Part shown: piece after piece, positions 24,401-32,926 of the stretch
Position numbering within the stretch: the stretch's first letter is position 1
Layout of the letters: every line of letters begins with the position of its first letter
DNA from: JBNKDD01 sp050288085
GTDB taxonomy: Bacteria; Chloroflexota; Anaerolineae; Aggregatilineales; UBA3940
Direction of reading: 5' to 3'
DNA length: 44,271 bases
Assembly (NCBI GenBank): GCA_050288085.1
Contig: JBNKDD010000012.1
Coordinates: forward strand, 1-44,271
Translations under genes and position numbers: made by a program
The notes under the pieces: generated by a model
The model's database searches: none
Told to the model about the DNA's origin: nothing
Seen by the model: only the letters and a program-made list of their open reading frames with translations

Positions 24401-24859
24401 TTACGAGTCGGTGAGGCTGACGAATTGAACACGCAGGTTGTTCAAACGTTGGCCCAGAGCTTGAGCCAGGCGGTGCATTAACAGCATCCCCATCTCTGGA
24501 TTTGCCGTCATTTTTTCGCGGAGTCCTTCGCCATCCAGCTTGACAGCCTTAGTATCGCTGGAAGCCTTTGCACCAAGGGTGTAGACATATGGCTCAACCA
24601 GAGCCGACCAACCCGCTACATCACCTTCAATCAGGGTGGTCAGATCGGCTTTCCGCTCACCTGCTTCGTCCAGATTAAGGGTCAATTCGACCGATCCACT
24701 GAGGATCAGATAGAGCGCTTCGGCGTCGGAACCTTCTTCAAAAAGCCATTCACCGGCGCTCAGGTCTACTTCTTCACCCGCCATTGCCAGTTCCTTGAAC
24801 ATTTCCGGATCAAGACCGGCAAAAAGCGAAAAACGGCGTAAAACTTCAGGAGAGATCAT
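24401..24859 (-). CDS. Stand-alone cyclic-nucleotide-binding-type domain protein
   Basis: This 152-residue protein (from the ATG at 24859) is a single CRP-type sensor domain: FSLFAGLDPEMFKELA, LSAGEWLFEEGSDAEALYLILSGSVEL, EGDVAGWSALVEPYVYTLGAKA, then a C-terminal helix (MGMLLMHRLAQALGQRLNNLR). There is no helix-turn-helix, so it is not a classical CRP/FNR regulator. The phosphate-cassette Arg is not evident, so cAMP binding is doubtful. The ATG shares its A with the stop of the maturation-protease gene (TGATG) and follows GGAGG; the longer TTG form is less likely. As last gene of the Hdr-Mvh operon it may sense a ligand or bind the complex (inference). Confidence 0.78.
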   Translation of the reverse strand: MISPEVLRRFSLFAGLDPEMFKELAMAGEEVDLSAGEWLFEEGSDAEALYLILSGSVELTLNLDEAGERKADLTTLIEGDVAGWSALVEPYVYTLGAKASSDTKAVKLDGEGLREKMTANPEMGMLLMHRLAQALGQRLNNLRVQFVSLTDS

Positions 24860-25374
24860 CACAACCTCCAGCAACTTTCTGCTGATATGGTATATGGATC
24901 GATAACCGGTTTGGTATCCAATAATTGAAGCACCCTGGTGGCAGCTTCCGGGATAGCGGCTTCGACCTTCGGGGTAGGTACGTCACCGAAAGTCAGCACT
25001 TCGCGGGCCTGTATACCGACAATCTGGATATGATTATCAGATGGCAGCGATGCGCCCAGGCGACGCCCAATACGCAGGGCGGTCGGCAGGTTCGCATCAT
25101 GAGGGCTGGCTGAGTTCAGGGTGTCTGGTAGATGCCCGGCATCAAATTCAATAATTTGACCCGGTTCGCCATCAGGCGACCAGAAAGCGTCGATCAAGAT
25201 CACGCGCTCATAGCCGATCATGGCCTCCATCAGTTCCAGGCCACCAACAGCCAATTCGGTGACATCAACTTTAGCATCAGGAGGTAGCACCTGTTCAACC
25301 ACACGTGCAGCGTAAATCCCGACCCCGTCATCTGTCAAGATCGGATTTCCCAGCCCGATCACCAGGGTTTTCAT
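24859..25374 (-). CDS. [NiFe] hydrogenase maturation protease
   Basis: This 171-residue protein is of peptidase family M52 (HybD/HycI/HoxW-like). After Ni insertion it cuts the C-terminal extension off the hydrogenase large subunit. GLGNPILTDDGVG (7-19) gives D16, and LIDAFW gives D62. H92 (SPHDANL) completes the three nickel-binding positions known from HybD. The matching cleavage site is present in the large subunit just upstream. The ATG at 25374 lies 55 bases after the large-subunit stop, and the gene shares TGATG with the cNMP-domain gene. Confidence 0.9.
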   Translation of the reverse strand: MKTLVIGLGNPILTDDGVGIYAARVVEQVLPPDAKVDVTELAVGGLELMEAMIGYERVILIDAFWSPDGEPGQIIEFDAGHLPDTLNSASPHDANLPTALRIGRRLGASLPSDNHIQIVGIQAREVLTFGDVPTPKVEAAIPEAATRVLQLLDTKPVIDPYTISAESCWRL

Positions 25375-25429
25375 AGATTATTCCCAAATGGATGGGGGCG
25401 TAGATGTGATCTGCGCCCCCTGATATTTA

Positions 25430-26899
25430 CTAGTCGACGTACTGCGAACGCCGGTCTACCTCGTTGCCATCGGCATCACGCACGACGACTTCGAGCGGCA
25501 TCTGTCCGGGCAGGGAGTGGGTCGCACAGCTAAAGCATGGGTCATAGCTGCGGAACGCCATTTCCACCATATTCAGAATACCATCATTGACAACACCTTC
25601 ATGGATTAGCGCCGCAGCAGCTTTCTTGATGCTGAGCGTGATCGGGGCGTTGTTATTGGTCGTTCCGACGATCAGGTTGACTTTGGTCAGGATACCGTTC
25701 TCATCCGTCTCATAGTGATGGGTGAGCGTACCGCGCGGCGCTTCGACGATACCAACGCCAACGGTTGGAGTCTCGGTCGGGATAGTGCGCACGTTCGGAT
25801 CGGTAATTTCCGGATCGGTTGCCAGTTCGAGCATCCGCTCGGCGGCATAGAGCAGTTCGACCAGGCGTGCCCAGTGGGTGGCTAAGGTGTGATGCACCGG
25901 TTTACCGCCCAGAGTATCGTACATCTTCTCGTAGGCTTCCTGGGCTTTCGGAGTTGCCATGCCATCAGCCGCATTCAAACGGCTGAGAGGCGTGCAGGCA
26001 TACATACCGGAGTCCTTGCCATCCACGAAGCCTTTCCAGCCGACATTCTTCAAGTAGGGGTACTTGAGGTAGCTGTATGGCTCGACGTGTTCGACAACAT
26101 GATCGGTATACTCATGCGGGGCGTACTTGCAGAACTCAACCCCATCCGGATCGACCACCCGAACCAGACCATCGTAGAAGTTGACATGGTTATTCTCATC
26201 AACGAGGCCCATATAGTAGGTTTTCTGGGTGTAACCATCGCTGACAATCAGGTCAACGTAGTCGCTGTTTTGCAGCACGATCTGGTCAAAGAGGTCAAGC
26301 GAGAACAAAGCAAAGTCAATGTTCTTGCGGGCGACTTCTTCAGCAAAAGCGCGTTCTTCTTCGTTGATGGCCTTGCTCATACCACCCGGTAAACCGGCCA
26401 CCGGGTGAACAGCCCGCCCACCAATGATCTTGATCACCTCGTGGTTGCGCTTGCGGGTATCGATCACGGCCAGGCCAGCTTCAACGCCAGCAGCTGCGAC
26501 CACACCCAGGATGTTGCGCTCGGCTGCCGGAGCATCCGGGCCAACAACAAAGTCCGGCCCACCCAACGCGTAGAAGTGCGTGGTGTGGTCGGTGCAATAG
26601 AAGGCCGAGTAAAACAGTTCGCGCAGTTTCTTGGCAGCTGAAGGCGGATCGACGTGATACAGAGCATCGAGCGCTTTAGCAGCTGCCATATGGTGCGCTT
26701 CAGGGCAGACACCGCAGATGCGGTTGGTCAAGCGGGGCATCTCTTCGGCGGGACGCCCCAGGCAAAACACCTCAAAGCCGCGCAGTTCCGGAATCTGGAA
26801 GTAGGTGTTGGCGACTTCGCCAGCATCATCCAGGAAAATCTCGATCTTGCCATGGCCTTCGAGGCGCGTGATCGGGTCTATCGTGATTCTTTGCGTCAT
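25430..26899 (-). CDS. mvhA: [NiFe] hydrogenase large subunit, MvhA-like (group 3 type)
   Basis: This 489-residue catalytic subunit takes up or evolves H2 at its Ni-Fe site. The L1 motif RICGVCPEAHH gives C62 and C65, and the L2 motif DPCFSCATH gives C455 and C458, the four Ni ligands. The protein continues 28 residues past H461 (SLPGQMPL...), the peptide the maturation protease removes. It has no Tat signal, since it is cytosolic and pairs with MvhG. Its layout with mvhD, mvhG and hdrABC points to group 3c. ATG 26899 follows GGAGG, 10 bases after the mvhG stop. Confidence 0.93.
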   Translation of the reverse strand: MTQRITIDPITRLEGHGKIEIFLDDAGEVANTYFQIPELRGFEVFCLGRPAEEMPRLTNRICGVCPEAHHMAAAKALDALYHVDPPSAAKKLRELFYSAFYCTDHTTHFYALGGPDFVVGPDAPAAERNILGVVAAAGVEAGLAVIDTRKRNHEVIKIIGGRAVHPVAGLPGGMSKAINEEERAFAEEVARKNIDFALFSLDLFDQIVLQNSDYVDLIVSDGYTQKTYYMGLVDENNHVNFYDGLVRVVDPDGVEFCKYAPHEYTDHVVEHVEPYSYLKYPYLKNVGWKGFVDGKDSGMYACTPLSRLNAADGMATPKAQEAYEKMYDTLGGKPVHHTLATHWARLVELLYAAERMLELATDPEITDPNVRTIPTETPTVGVGIVEAPRGTLTHHYETDENGILTKVNLIVGTTNNNAPITLSIKKAAAALIHEGVVNDGILNMVEMAFRSYDPCFSCATHSLPGQMPLEVVVRDADGNEVDRRSQYVD

Positions 26900-26909
26900 C
26901 GTTGGCCTC

Positions 26910-27938
26910 CTAACTCTTCAACTTCGGATCGAGACGTGGCATCTCGGCAATAGCTTTGGCGACCGGCTGACCGTTAGTCTTCTCCAGCCGGACCCGCTGC
27001 ATCAACGAGTGTGCCAGACCGAAGCGGTAGAAATAGCCTGCCGGGTCGGGTAGCGTATCCAGAATCTCGTCGATCTCTTCCGGTGTCTCGGCGTCAAGCA
27101 CCGAGGCAATAGCAGAGATCAACTTGGCTCCGCCATCAACCACACCCTCGTTCGGCCCATAGCAGCCGCGGCAGCCCATATTGACCGAGGGGCACAGCGC
27201 CCCACAGCCTGCACGGGTTGCGATCCCGGCGCAGAACAAGCCCTGATCCAATAAACACATATCCGGATCGGGGATGATCTCCTGCGGGCGGTAGAAGCGC
27301 TTGATCTTCTTCTCGGAGCGCTCACGCGAGCATTCGTCACAGACCGTTACGTCCATGCCGATCACCGAGCCGGGCGGGGGCAGTTCACCGCTCAGGATTG
27401 CGCCGATTGCGGCTTCAATCCACTTGGCTTCAGGCGGGCAGCCGGGCAGATAGTACTCAACCGGCACCACCTGATCCAGGGTGCGAACCGTGTTCCAGAA
27501 GTTGGGCAGTGTTAACTCACCTTCCGGCACCGCATAGCTGGTCTGCGGAAGGATACCTTCGGGATTCTCGGTGCTGGGCGAATCGCTGTAGATGAACTGC
27601 ATCATCTGCTGGCTGTCGGCAAAGTTTGCCAGACCGGGCATACAACCTTCCATCGCGCAGCTTCCAAAAGCCACCATGACCTTGCTCTTACGGCGGAGCA
27701 GTTCGGCCATGTGGGCGTTTTCATCATTACGGATCGCGCCGTTGAACAGGCAAACATCGATTTCGCCATCTTCACGAGCTTCGATGTCCTTCACCTTGAA
27801 GTCCATCACGCACGGCCAGAGCACGATCTCGAAGGCATCGGCCACTTCCAGAATCTTCTCATGGACGGCCAGAACAGCGATCTCACAGCCTCCACAAGAG
27901 GAGGCCCAGTACAATGCAAGTTTGGGTTTATCAGCCAT
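26910..27938 (-). CDS. mvhG: Hydrogenase small subunit, MvhG-like
   Basis: This 342-residue protein (from the ATG at 27938) carries the iron-sulfur relay from the Ni-Fe site toward MvhD. The proximal-cluster motif is SSCGGCE near the start, then GSCAMEGC and PGCPPEAKW. A C-terminal domain has many Cys (CDECSRE, LFCAGIATRAGCGALCP, MGCRGCYGP) that hold further clusters. No twin-Arg signal is present, as expected for a cytosolic enzyme. A start at 27977 is possible, but ATG 27938 has GGAGGTGG ahead of it and overlaps the mvhD end by eight bases. Confidence 0.92.
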   Translation of the reverse strand: MADKPKLALYWASSCGGCEIAVLAVHEKILEVADAFEIVLWPCVMDFKVKDIEAREDGEIDVCLFNGAIRNDENAHMAELLRRKSKVMVAFGSCAMEGCMPGLANFADSQQMMQFIYSDSPSTENPEGILPQTSYAVPEGELTLPNFWNTVRTLDQVVPVEYYLPGCPPEAKWIEAAIGAILSGELPPPGSVIGMDVTVCDECSRERSEKKIKRFYRPQEIIPDPDMCLLDQGLFCAGIATRAGCGALCPSVNMGCRGCYGPNEGVVDGGAKLISAIASVLDAETPEEIDEILDTLPDPAGYFYRFGLAHSLMQRVRLEKTNGQPVAKAIAEMPRLDPKLKS

Positions 27939-28413
27939 GTACCACCTCCGCTTCTTGTAGATCGTGGATGGTATCACGCCACTCTAAGGGGCCAAGTTCG
28001 GCAACACGCTTGGTGATTGCCAGGACTTTCTCCGTGAATGGGCCACCTTCAGCGGCAGATGCCCAACCTAGCTGGACCCGGTCAGGGTGAACACCCATCT
28101 GGGCAAGCGTGCGCCGCAGCAAAGCCATACGGCGCATGGCCTTGTAGTTGCCAGATTCGTAGTGACACTGCCCAGGGTGGCAGCCCATCACCAGAACGGC
28201 ATCGGCACCTTCACGCAGCGCTTTGATCACAAACGTCGGATCGAGTCGCCCAGTACACATAATGCGAATATCGCGCAGGGTTGCCGGATAACCAAAACGG
28301 CTGGTTCCGGCTAGGTCGGCTGCGCGATAAGAGCACCAGTTGCACAGGAACCCGACTATTACGGGACTCCGATCACCCCAGGCGGGGTTGATCTCATTGT
28401 AGTCGATATGCAT
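27931..28413 (-). CDS. mvhD: MvhD-type electron-transfer subunit ([2Fe-2S])
   Basis: This 160-residue protein is the delta subunit that links MvhAG to HdrA. It shows the family Cys residues in GFLCNWCSYRAADLAG (about 22-37), IRIMCTGRLDP (about 50-60) and VMGCHPGQCHYESGN (about 75-89), which bind a [2Fe-2S] cluster. Length is normal for a stand-alone MvhD; in some bacteria it is fused to HdrA. ATG 28413 follows AGGGAG, 17 bases after the hdrA stop. The 3' end overlaps mvhG by eight bases. Confidence 0.92.
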   Translation of the reverse strand: MHIDYNEINPAWGDRSPVIVGFLCNWCSYRAADLAGTSRFGYPATLRDIRIMCTGRLDPTFVIKALREGADAVLVMGCHPGQCHYESGNYKAMRRMALLRRTLAQMGVHPDRVQLGWASAAEGGPFTEKVLAITKRVAELGPLEWRDTIHDLQEAEVVHG

Positions 28414-28430
28414 TACAGCAACTCCCTCTC

Positions 28431-30452
28431 TTATTTAGCCGCAACCGGCTCGGCCCCGACGTAGGTTCCCCCCTCACGCACGTCATACAGGACACCTTCG
28501 ATCTGGGACATCAGCGAGTCGAAAGTAAAGTGCTGTCCTTCGATGACCTGGCTAGGGCAAGCCGCCACACACGTACCACACCCCTTGCACAAGGCTGGAT
28601 TCACCCGGCTGACGCCCAGGTCGTCAATCCAGTCTATTGCGTCATAGGGGCACATGTTATTGCAGACGCGGCAGCCTGAGCAGCGCTCTTCGTCGATTCG
28701 GGCACGGATTGGTTCAACTTCAACCTCACCCTGTCCGATCAAAGTCAGGACACGAGCGGCTGCCGCAGCGCCCTGTCCAACGGTCGTAGGAATATCCTTG
28801 GGACCCTGGCAGACACCGGCGATAAACACACCATCTGACATGGTGGCAACCGGGTCAAGTTTGGGATGGCGCTCGGTGAAGAACCCGGCCATCGAACAGC
28901 CAATGCCAAACTGGTGAGAAACTTCTACTGCGTCATGACGCGGCACCATCGCGCCCATCAGGATGACCATGTCAACCGGGATACGGCGCTGTTTGCCGAT
29001 TAGCGTGTCTTCCGCCTGGACGATCAGCTTACCGGCTTCGCCTTCCATGCGGGCGGCATCGGTGACTTCAGCAGCACGGCCCCGGACAAATTGAACACCC
29101 TCATCCATCAGACGGTTATAGAACTCTTCATAGTCCTTGGAGGGGGTACGCATGTCGATGTAGAAGCTGTATACCTCGGCATCGAGTTTTTCTTTAACCA
29201 GGTGCGCAAATTTGAGGGCTGCCATACAGCAGATGCTGGAGCAGTAGGCATTATAGTTCTTATCCCGGCTGCCCACACAATGGATAATCGCCACGCTTTC
29301 GGGTGACGTGACACCATCACGCAGCACAACCTTGCCACCGGTTGGGCCGGAAGCATTGGTCATCCGCTCAAATTCCAGGCTGGTAAACACGTTTGCCAAC
29401 CGCCCATAGCCATACTGAGGAATCTGGCGGCAGTCAAACAGATCGTAACCCGTCGAGAGAATGATATTGCCGACTTCTAAGACGACAATTTCATCTTCCT
29501 GATCAAAGGAGATCGCTCCGGTCGGGCAGAACTTCTCACAGGCTTTGCAGGTCCCCTTCTGATAGTAGATGCAGGCATCACGGTCAATGACTGGATACTT
29601 GGGAACCGCCTGTGGGAATGGCCGGTAGACGGCGGTACGATAACCTAAACCGGCCTCGTACACATCATCGACAACTTTAGCCGGGCAGCGTTCCCAGCAG
29701 TCACCGCAGCCGGTGCACAGTTCGGTATCGATCTGACGTGCGCGTTTGCGCACCCGCACCGTGAAGTTACCGACATAACCGTCAACTTGCTCGACCTCGC
29801 TGTAGGTCATCATGGTAATGTTCGGGTGATTACCCACGTCGAACATCTTGGGCGTCAGGATACAGGCGGAGCAGTCCAGGGTAGGGAAGGTCTTATCAAA
29901 CTGGGCCATGTGTCCGCCGATGCTGGGTTCACGCTCGACCAGGTAAACCGGATGACCGGCATTGGCGATTTCCAATGCCGCATTGATCCCGGCAATACCA
30001 CCACCGACGATCAGGGTTGGTTCCTTGATCTCGGCGATGAACGGCTCAAGCGGTTCCAGCTCAACTGCCCGCCGTACCGCCCCGGAAACAATCGCTTTGG
30101 CCTTATCGGTCGCAGCTTCCATATCATCCGGGTGAACCCAACTGGCATGTTCGCGGATGTTCGCCATCTCGAACAGGTATTGGTTCAGGCCCGCGCGTTG
30201 GCAGGCGGCCCGGAAAGTTGGTTCGTGCATATGGGGTGAGCAAGCCGCCACCACCACGCGCGTCAAGCCTTGTTCTTTGATGTCTTCTTCGATCAGTTCT
30301 TGCCCCAGGCTGGAGCACATGAACTTGTAGTCGCGTGCGACAGCGACATTGGGCAAATCGCCCGCCCACTCTGCTACAGATTCAACGTCCACGGTCCCGG
30401 CGATGTTATGACCGCAGTGACAGACGTAGACGCCAACTTTTTCTTCACTCAT
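28431..30452 (-). CDS. hdrA: Heterodisulfide-reductase-like subunit HdrA (FAD, electron bifurcation)
   Basis: This 673-residue flavoprotein (from the ATG at 30452, after GGAGGG) is the bifurcating hub. Features in order are an N-terminal CHCGHNIAG, VVAACSPHMHEPTF, the FAD loop VGGGIAGINAALEIANAG, FPTLDCSACILTPKM, a ferredoxin-type pair CTGCGDCWERCP and CKACEKFCPTGA, CSSICC, and a C-terminal ferredoxin pair CSGCRVCNNMCP and CKGCGTCVAACP. In methanogens HdrA splits H2 electrons between ferredoxin and the CoM-S-S-CoB disulfide. Here the disulfide or other acceptor is unknown. It is encoded between hdrB and mvhD. A longer start at 30470 would overlap hdrB. Confidence 0.93.
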   Translation of the reverse strand: MSEEKVGVYVCHCGHNIAGTVDVESVAEWAGDLPNVAVARDYKFMCSSLGQELIEEDIKEQGLTRVVVAACSPHMHEPTFRAACQRAGLNQYLFEMANIREHASWVHPDDMEAATDKAKAIVSGAVRRAVELEPLEPFIAEIKEPTLIVGGGIAGINAALEIANAGHPVYLVEREPSIGGHMAQFDKTFPTLDCSACILTPKMFDVGNHPNITMMTYSEVEQVDGYVGNFTVRVRKRARQIDTELCTGCGDCWERCPAKVVDDVYEAGLGYRTAVYRPFPQAVPKYPVIDRDACIYYQKGTCKACEKFCPTGAISFDQEDEIVVLEVGNIILSTGYDLFDCRQIPQYGYGRLANVFTSLEFERMTNASGPTGGKVVLRDGVTSPESVAIIHCVGSRDKNYNAYCSSICCMAALKFAHLVKEKLDAEVYSFYIDMRTPSKDYEEFYNRLMDEGVQFVRGRAAEVTDAARMEGEAGKLIVQAEDTLIGKQRRIPVDMVILMGAMVPRHDAVEVSHQFGIGCSMAGFFTERHPKLDPVATMSDGVFIAGVCQGPKDIPTTVGQGAAAAARVLTLIGQGEVEVEPIRARIDEERCSGCRVCNNMCPYDAIDWIDDLGVSRVNPALCKGCGTCVAACPSQVIEGQHFTFDSLMSQIEGVLYDVREGGTYVGAEPVAAK

Positions 30453-30466
30453 GTTAGGTCCCTCCA

Positions 30467-31417
30467 TCACTCATTCAAGGTCGGCATCGGCAGGGCCTTC
30501 TTATCACGCCGTTCTTTCTTGGGCTTTTCGACTTCCTGTCCAATTTTTGCGAGAGCAGCTTTTGCCGACACGATCTCTGTGCCGAACCCAGCCTGCTTTT
30601 CGCTTAAGCCGAAAGCCAAGGCCATCATCTGCGTGAAGTAAAGGACCGGGATGTTATAGTTCGTCCCGAACATGCGGTTAACCTGGGGCTGATAAGCATC
30701 CAGATTGAGCTGGCACATCGGGCAGATGGTCACAATCGCGTCGGCTTGATATTCCGTTGCATTGTGGAGCAGCCGCCGGATCAGTTCATAAGAGGTCTCA
30801 TCGCTGATCTGAGTCATGTGCCCGCCGCAGCAGTGGGTCTTCATGGGGAAGTCCACCACCGTGCCGCCAAGTACCTGGAGCAGTGTATCCAGGTGAGTGG
30901 GATATTCGGGGTTATAGCCGGAGTCTGAATCTGGCCGCACAATCAGGCAGCCATAGTACGGGGCTAAACGTATACCGGAGAGCGGTTGTGCGACTTTTTC
31001 CCCGATGGCATCAAATCCTACATCTTCCACCACCATATCTAGCAAGTGGCGGACCTGGACCGAACCGGGGTCATAGTTCAAGCCACCGGCAGCCAACGCC
31101 CGGTTGACCTTATCGTTCAATTCCGGGTGCTTGCCCATGTACTTGTCGGTCTTATGCAGGTTCAGGAAACAGGCACTGCAAGGCGCTACCACCTCACTGG
31201 ACTGCTGGGCAGCCAGGGAGAGGTTACGAGCCACCAGGCTGTAGGCCGGGATGGAATTCAGGCTGAAGTACTCACTGGAACCACAGCAGTTCCAATCATC
31301 AACTTCCGCGAACTTCAAACCCAATAAATCTGCAACTGCCTTTGTGGATACGTCATAGGCCTGGGCGGTCGCCCCCAGTGAACAGCCTGGGTAGTATGCA
31401 TATTGATCGTTATCCAT
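30467..31417 (-). CDS. hdrB: Heterodisulfide-reductase-like subunit HdrB (two CCG domains)
   Basis: This 316-residue subunit (from the ATG at 31417, behind GAGGAGG and one base after the hdrC stop) holds the disulfide-reducing site. Both CCG domains are complete: the first with YYPGCSLG, WNCCGSS and APCSACF; the second with YYGCLIV, THCCGGHM and CPMCQLN. In methanogen HdrB these bind two noncubane [4Fe-4S] clusters that split the heterodisulfide. The intact motifs suggest real disulfide chemistry with an unknown substrate. A short Lys-rich tail (KPKKERRDKKA) is extra to the family core. The hdrA start follows 14 bases after its stop. Confidence 0.93.
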   Translation of the reverse strand: MDNDQYAYYPGCSLGATAQAYDVSTKAVADLLGLKFAEVDDWNCCGSSEYFSLNSIPAYSLVARNLSLAAQQSSEVVAPCSACFLNLHKTDKYMGKHPELNDKVNRALAAGGLNYDPGSVQVRHLLDMVVEDVGFDAIGEKVAQPLSGIRLAPYYGCLIVRPDSDSGYNPEYPTHLDTLLQVLGGTVVDFPMKTHCCGGHMTQISDETSYELIRRLLHNATEYQADAIVTICPMCQLNLDAYQPQVNRMFGTNYNIPVLYFTQMMALAFGLSEKQAGFGTEIVSAKAALAKIGQEVEKPKKERRDKKALPMPTLNE

Positions 31418-31418
31418 G

Positions 31419-31985
31419 TTATACCTCCTCTGCTGCAATCCGCTTGGCCTCGTTGAGGATAGCGGTTAGCTGCGGCATGTTTTGGATCCGCTCAGGCATG
31501 GGCTTGAGCCGGCCCTTGGAAAACATTTGCATACCCAGACCACTTTTTCCGATGCTGTTGATCGGATGATGGAAGAGATGATATCGCGTCACCAACCCGA
31601 ACTCGAAGCTGCGGCCATATTGTTCCACATAGCCGATAAAGCTATCTGAGAAGGGCGCATGAGAAGCCTCGTTGTACTTCCCCCTGGCAACCGCCATTCG
31701 CTTAAGTGTGTACATAATGTCCGTAATGGGAATTTCCTGGGGGCAGCGTACTGTGCAGTAGTAGCATGACACGCAATACCAGAAGGTATTGCTATTTAGC
31801 ACTTCATCTTCCATACCCGCCCGAATCATTGCAAACAGACGGCGGGGGGTGCTATCCATATCTGCAGCGGAGGGACATGAACCGCCGCAGGTGCCACATT
31901 GCAAGCACATCGCCAGCTTCTCACCTCCGGGCGTATTGTCTACGACTTTCTCGTAGAAGCTCCGCCCTGAAGAGTTACCTGGCAT
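31419..31985 (-). CDS. hdrC: Heterodisulfide-reductase-like subunit HdrC
   Basis: This 188-residue ferredoxin-like subunit passes electrons from HdrA to HdrB. Two [4Fe-4S] motifs are seen: CLQCGTCGGSCP (about 27-38) and CVSCYYCTVRCP (about 71-82). The C-terminal half is helical, as in other HdrC. It is the first gene of the operon, and its ATG follows a perfect AAAGGAGG site. The long upstream region carries several dyads and probably the operon promoter. Confidence 0.92.
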   Translation of the reverse strand: MPGNSSGRSFYEKVVDNTPGGEKLAMCLQCGTCGGSCPSAADMDSTPRRLFAMIRAGMEDEVLNSNTFWYCVSCYYCTVRCPQEIPITDIMYTLKRMAVARGKYNEASHAPFSDSFIGYVEQYGRSFEFGLVTRYHLFHHPINSIGKSGLGMQMFSKGRLKPMPERIQNMPQLTAILNEAKRIAAEEV

Positions 31986-32368
31986 GATGGTAACCTCCTT
32001 TCACCTTTTTACCTCCTGACAATGGTATATGTATATGTAAAGAACAAAGCACATCCATCAAATGAAGATACATGATCTCACTTGATGGTTTGTGTCGAGT
32101 GTGGATAGGGAAGTTCAGCTCCCAACTAACAAAACAATAGACTGACATCACATCCAGGTAACAATAAGGGGGTTAAAGAAAAAAATGTCAGTCAATAAAG
32201 TGAGCCTATTTTTCCAGTATATTGAAATCCCTAATGAATCGTGAGTGACATTTGTCACTTTGAGATGGTCAATTACCGCCTAAGGGTAATCCGCCTGATA
32301 ATAGAACCTTATACTGGCTGCAACAGGGTACTCACTCAACACACTCATCCTCCGCCCCCCGGCCCAGC
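31986..32368 (-). promoter_or_regulatory. Hdr-Mvh operon control region with several dyads
   Basis: This 383-base stretch without a gene precedes hdrC. Dyad 1 is AGTGACA (32244-32250) and TGTCACT (32253-32259), spaced by two bases and CRP/FNR-like in size. Dyad 2 is GACTGACAT (32140-32148) and ATGTCAGTC (32185-32193), perfect 9-base arms 36 bases apart. Dyad 3 is CCATCAA (32055-32061) and TTGATGG (32082-32088). All three share TGAC/GTCA or TTGAT-like half-sites. On the minus strand TTGATG with TACATA 16 bases further is a possible promoter close to hdrC, but it is weak. No sigma-54 site is convincing. The regulator is not identified. Confidence 0.5.
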
Positions 32369-32926
32369 CTATTTCTGTAAGATACGCTCAATGATCTGAG
32401 CCGCCTGGAAAAGATTATCGACGATGTAATCAGGTTGAACTGTGCCCCTGGCTTCAATCTCTGCCCCATGACCGGTTCGGGTCAGGAATGTTGTGGCCCT
32501 GACATTCTGCCCCAGCAGGATATCGCACTCATTATCCCCGATGACAAAGCCGTCAGACGGTTCAAAGCCAAGTGATAAAGAGGCCGAAAGGATCAGCCCG
32601 GTACGTGGCTTACGACATGTACAGTTGTCTTCTGGCCTATGCGGGCAATAGTAGATTCCATCTAACCGGATTCCCTCAGCAAGCAGCAGTTGATTCAGCC
32701 GCTCATGAATCAGAGCCAACCGGGGTTCATCTAAATAACCCCGCCCGATGGCAGATTGATTGGTGACTACCACTAGACCCAGCCCAAGCGCTCTAAGCTT
32801 CCGCAAACCATCAGCCGCACCCGGCAGCAGCTTTACCTTATCGGGATCAGAAAGGTAATGTTCATGAACAATGATGGTTCCATCACGATCCAGTATGGCG
32901 AATCTTTCGCGTTCAGTCTGTGTCAT
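32369..32926 (-). CDS. GmhB-like HAD phosphatase (heptose bisphosphate or similar)
   Basis: This 185-residue HAD-IIIA phosphatase has DRDGT (D13 nucleophile, D15), VVVTNQSAIGRG, a Cys/His zinc loop YCPHRPEDNCTCRKP typical of GmhB, and IGDNECDILLG. GmhB removes the 7-phosphate from D-glycero-D-manno-heptose 1,7-bisphosphate. The neighbouring nucleotidyltransferase supports a nucleotide-heptose pathway. The isomerase (GmhA) and kinase are not in the window. Histidinol phosphatase is the main alternative but unlikely in this context. The ATG overlaps the nucleotidyltransferase stop as ATGA. It is the last gene of a three-gene unit. Confidence 0.85.
   Translation of the reverse strand: MTQTERERFAILDRDGTIIVHEHYLSDPDKVKLLPGAADGLRKLRALGLGLVVVTNQSAIGRGYLDEPRLALIHERLNQLLLAEGIRLDGIYYCPHRPEDNCTCRKPRTGLILSASLSLGFEPSDGFVIGDNECDILLGQNVRATTFLTRTGHGAEIEARGTVQPDYIVDNLFQAAQIIERILQK

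Noticed and set aside
25889..26392. 167-codon plus-strand frame inside mvhA
   Set aside because: It is antisense to a well-conserved hydrogenase gene and arises from codon bias.
31986..32368. Sigma-54 promoter for the hydrogenase operon
   Set aside because: No GG-10-GC pair with the right spacing and context was convincing on the minus strand.
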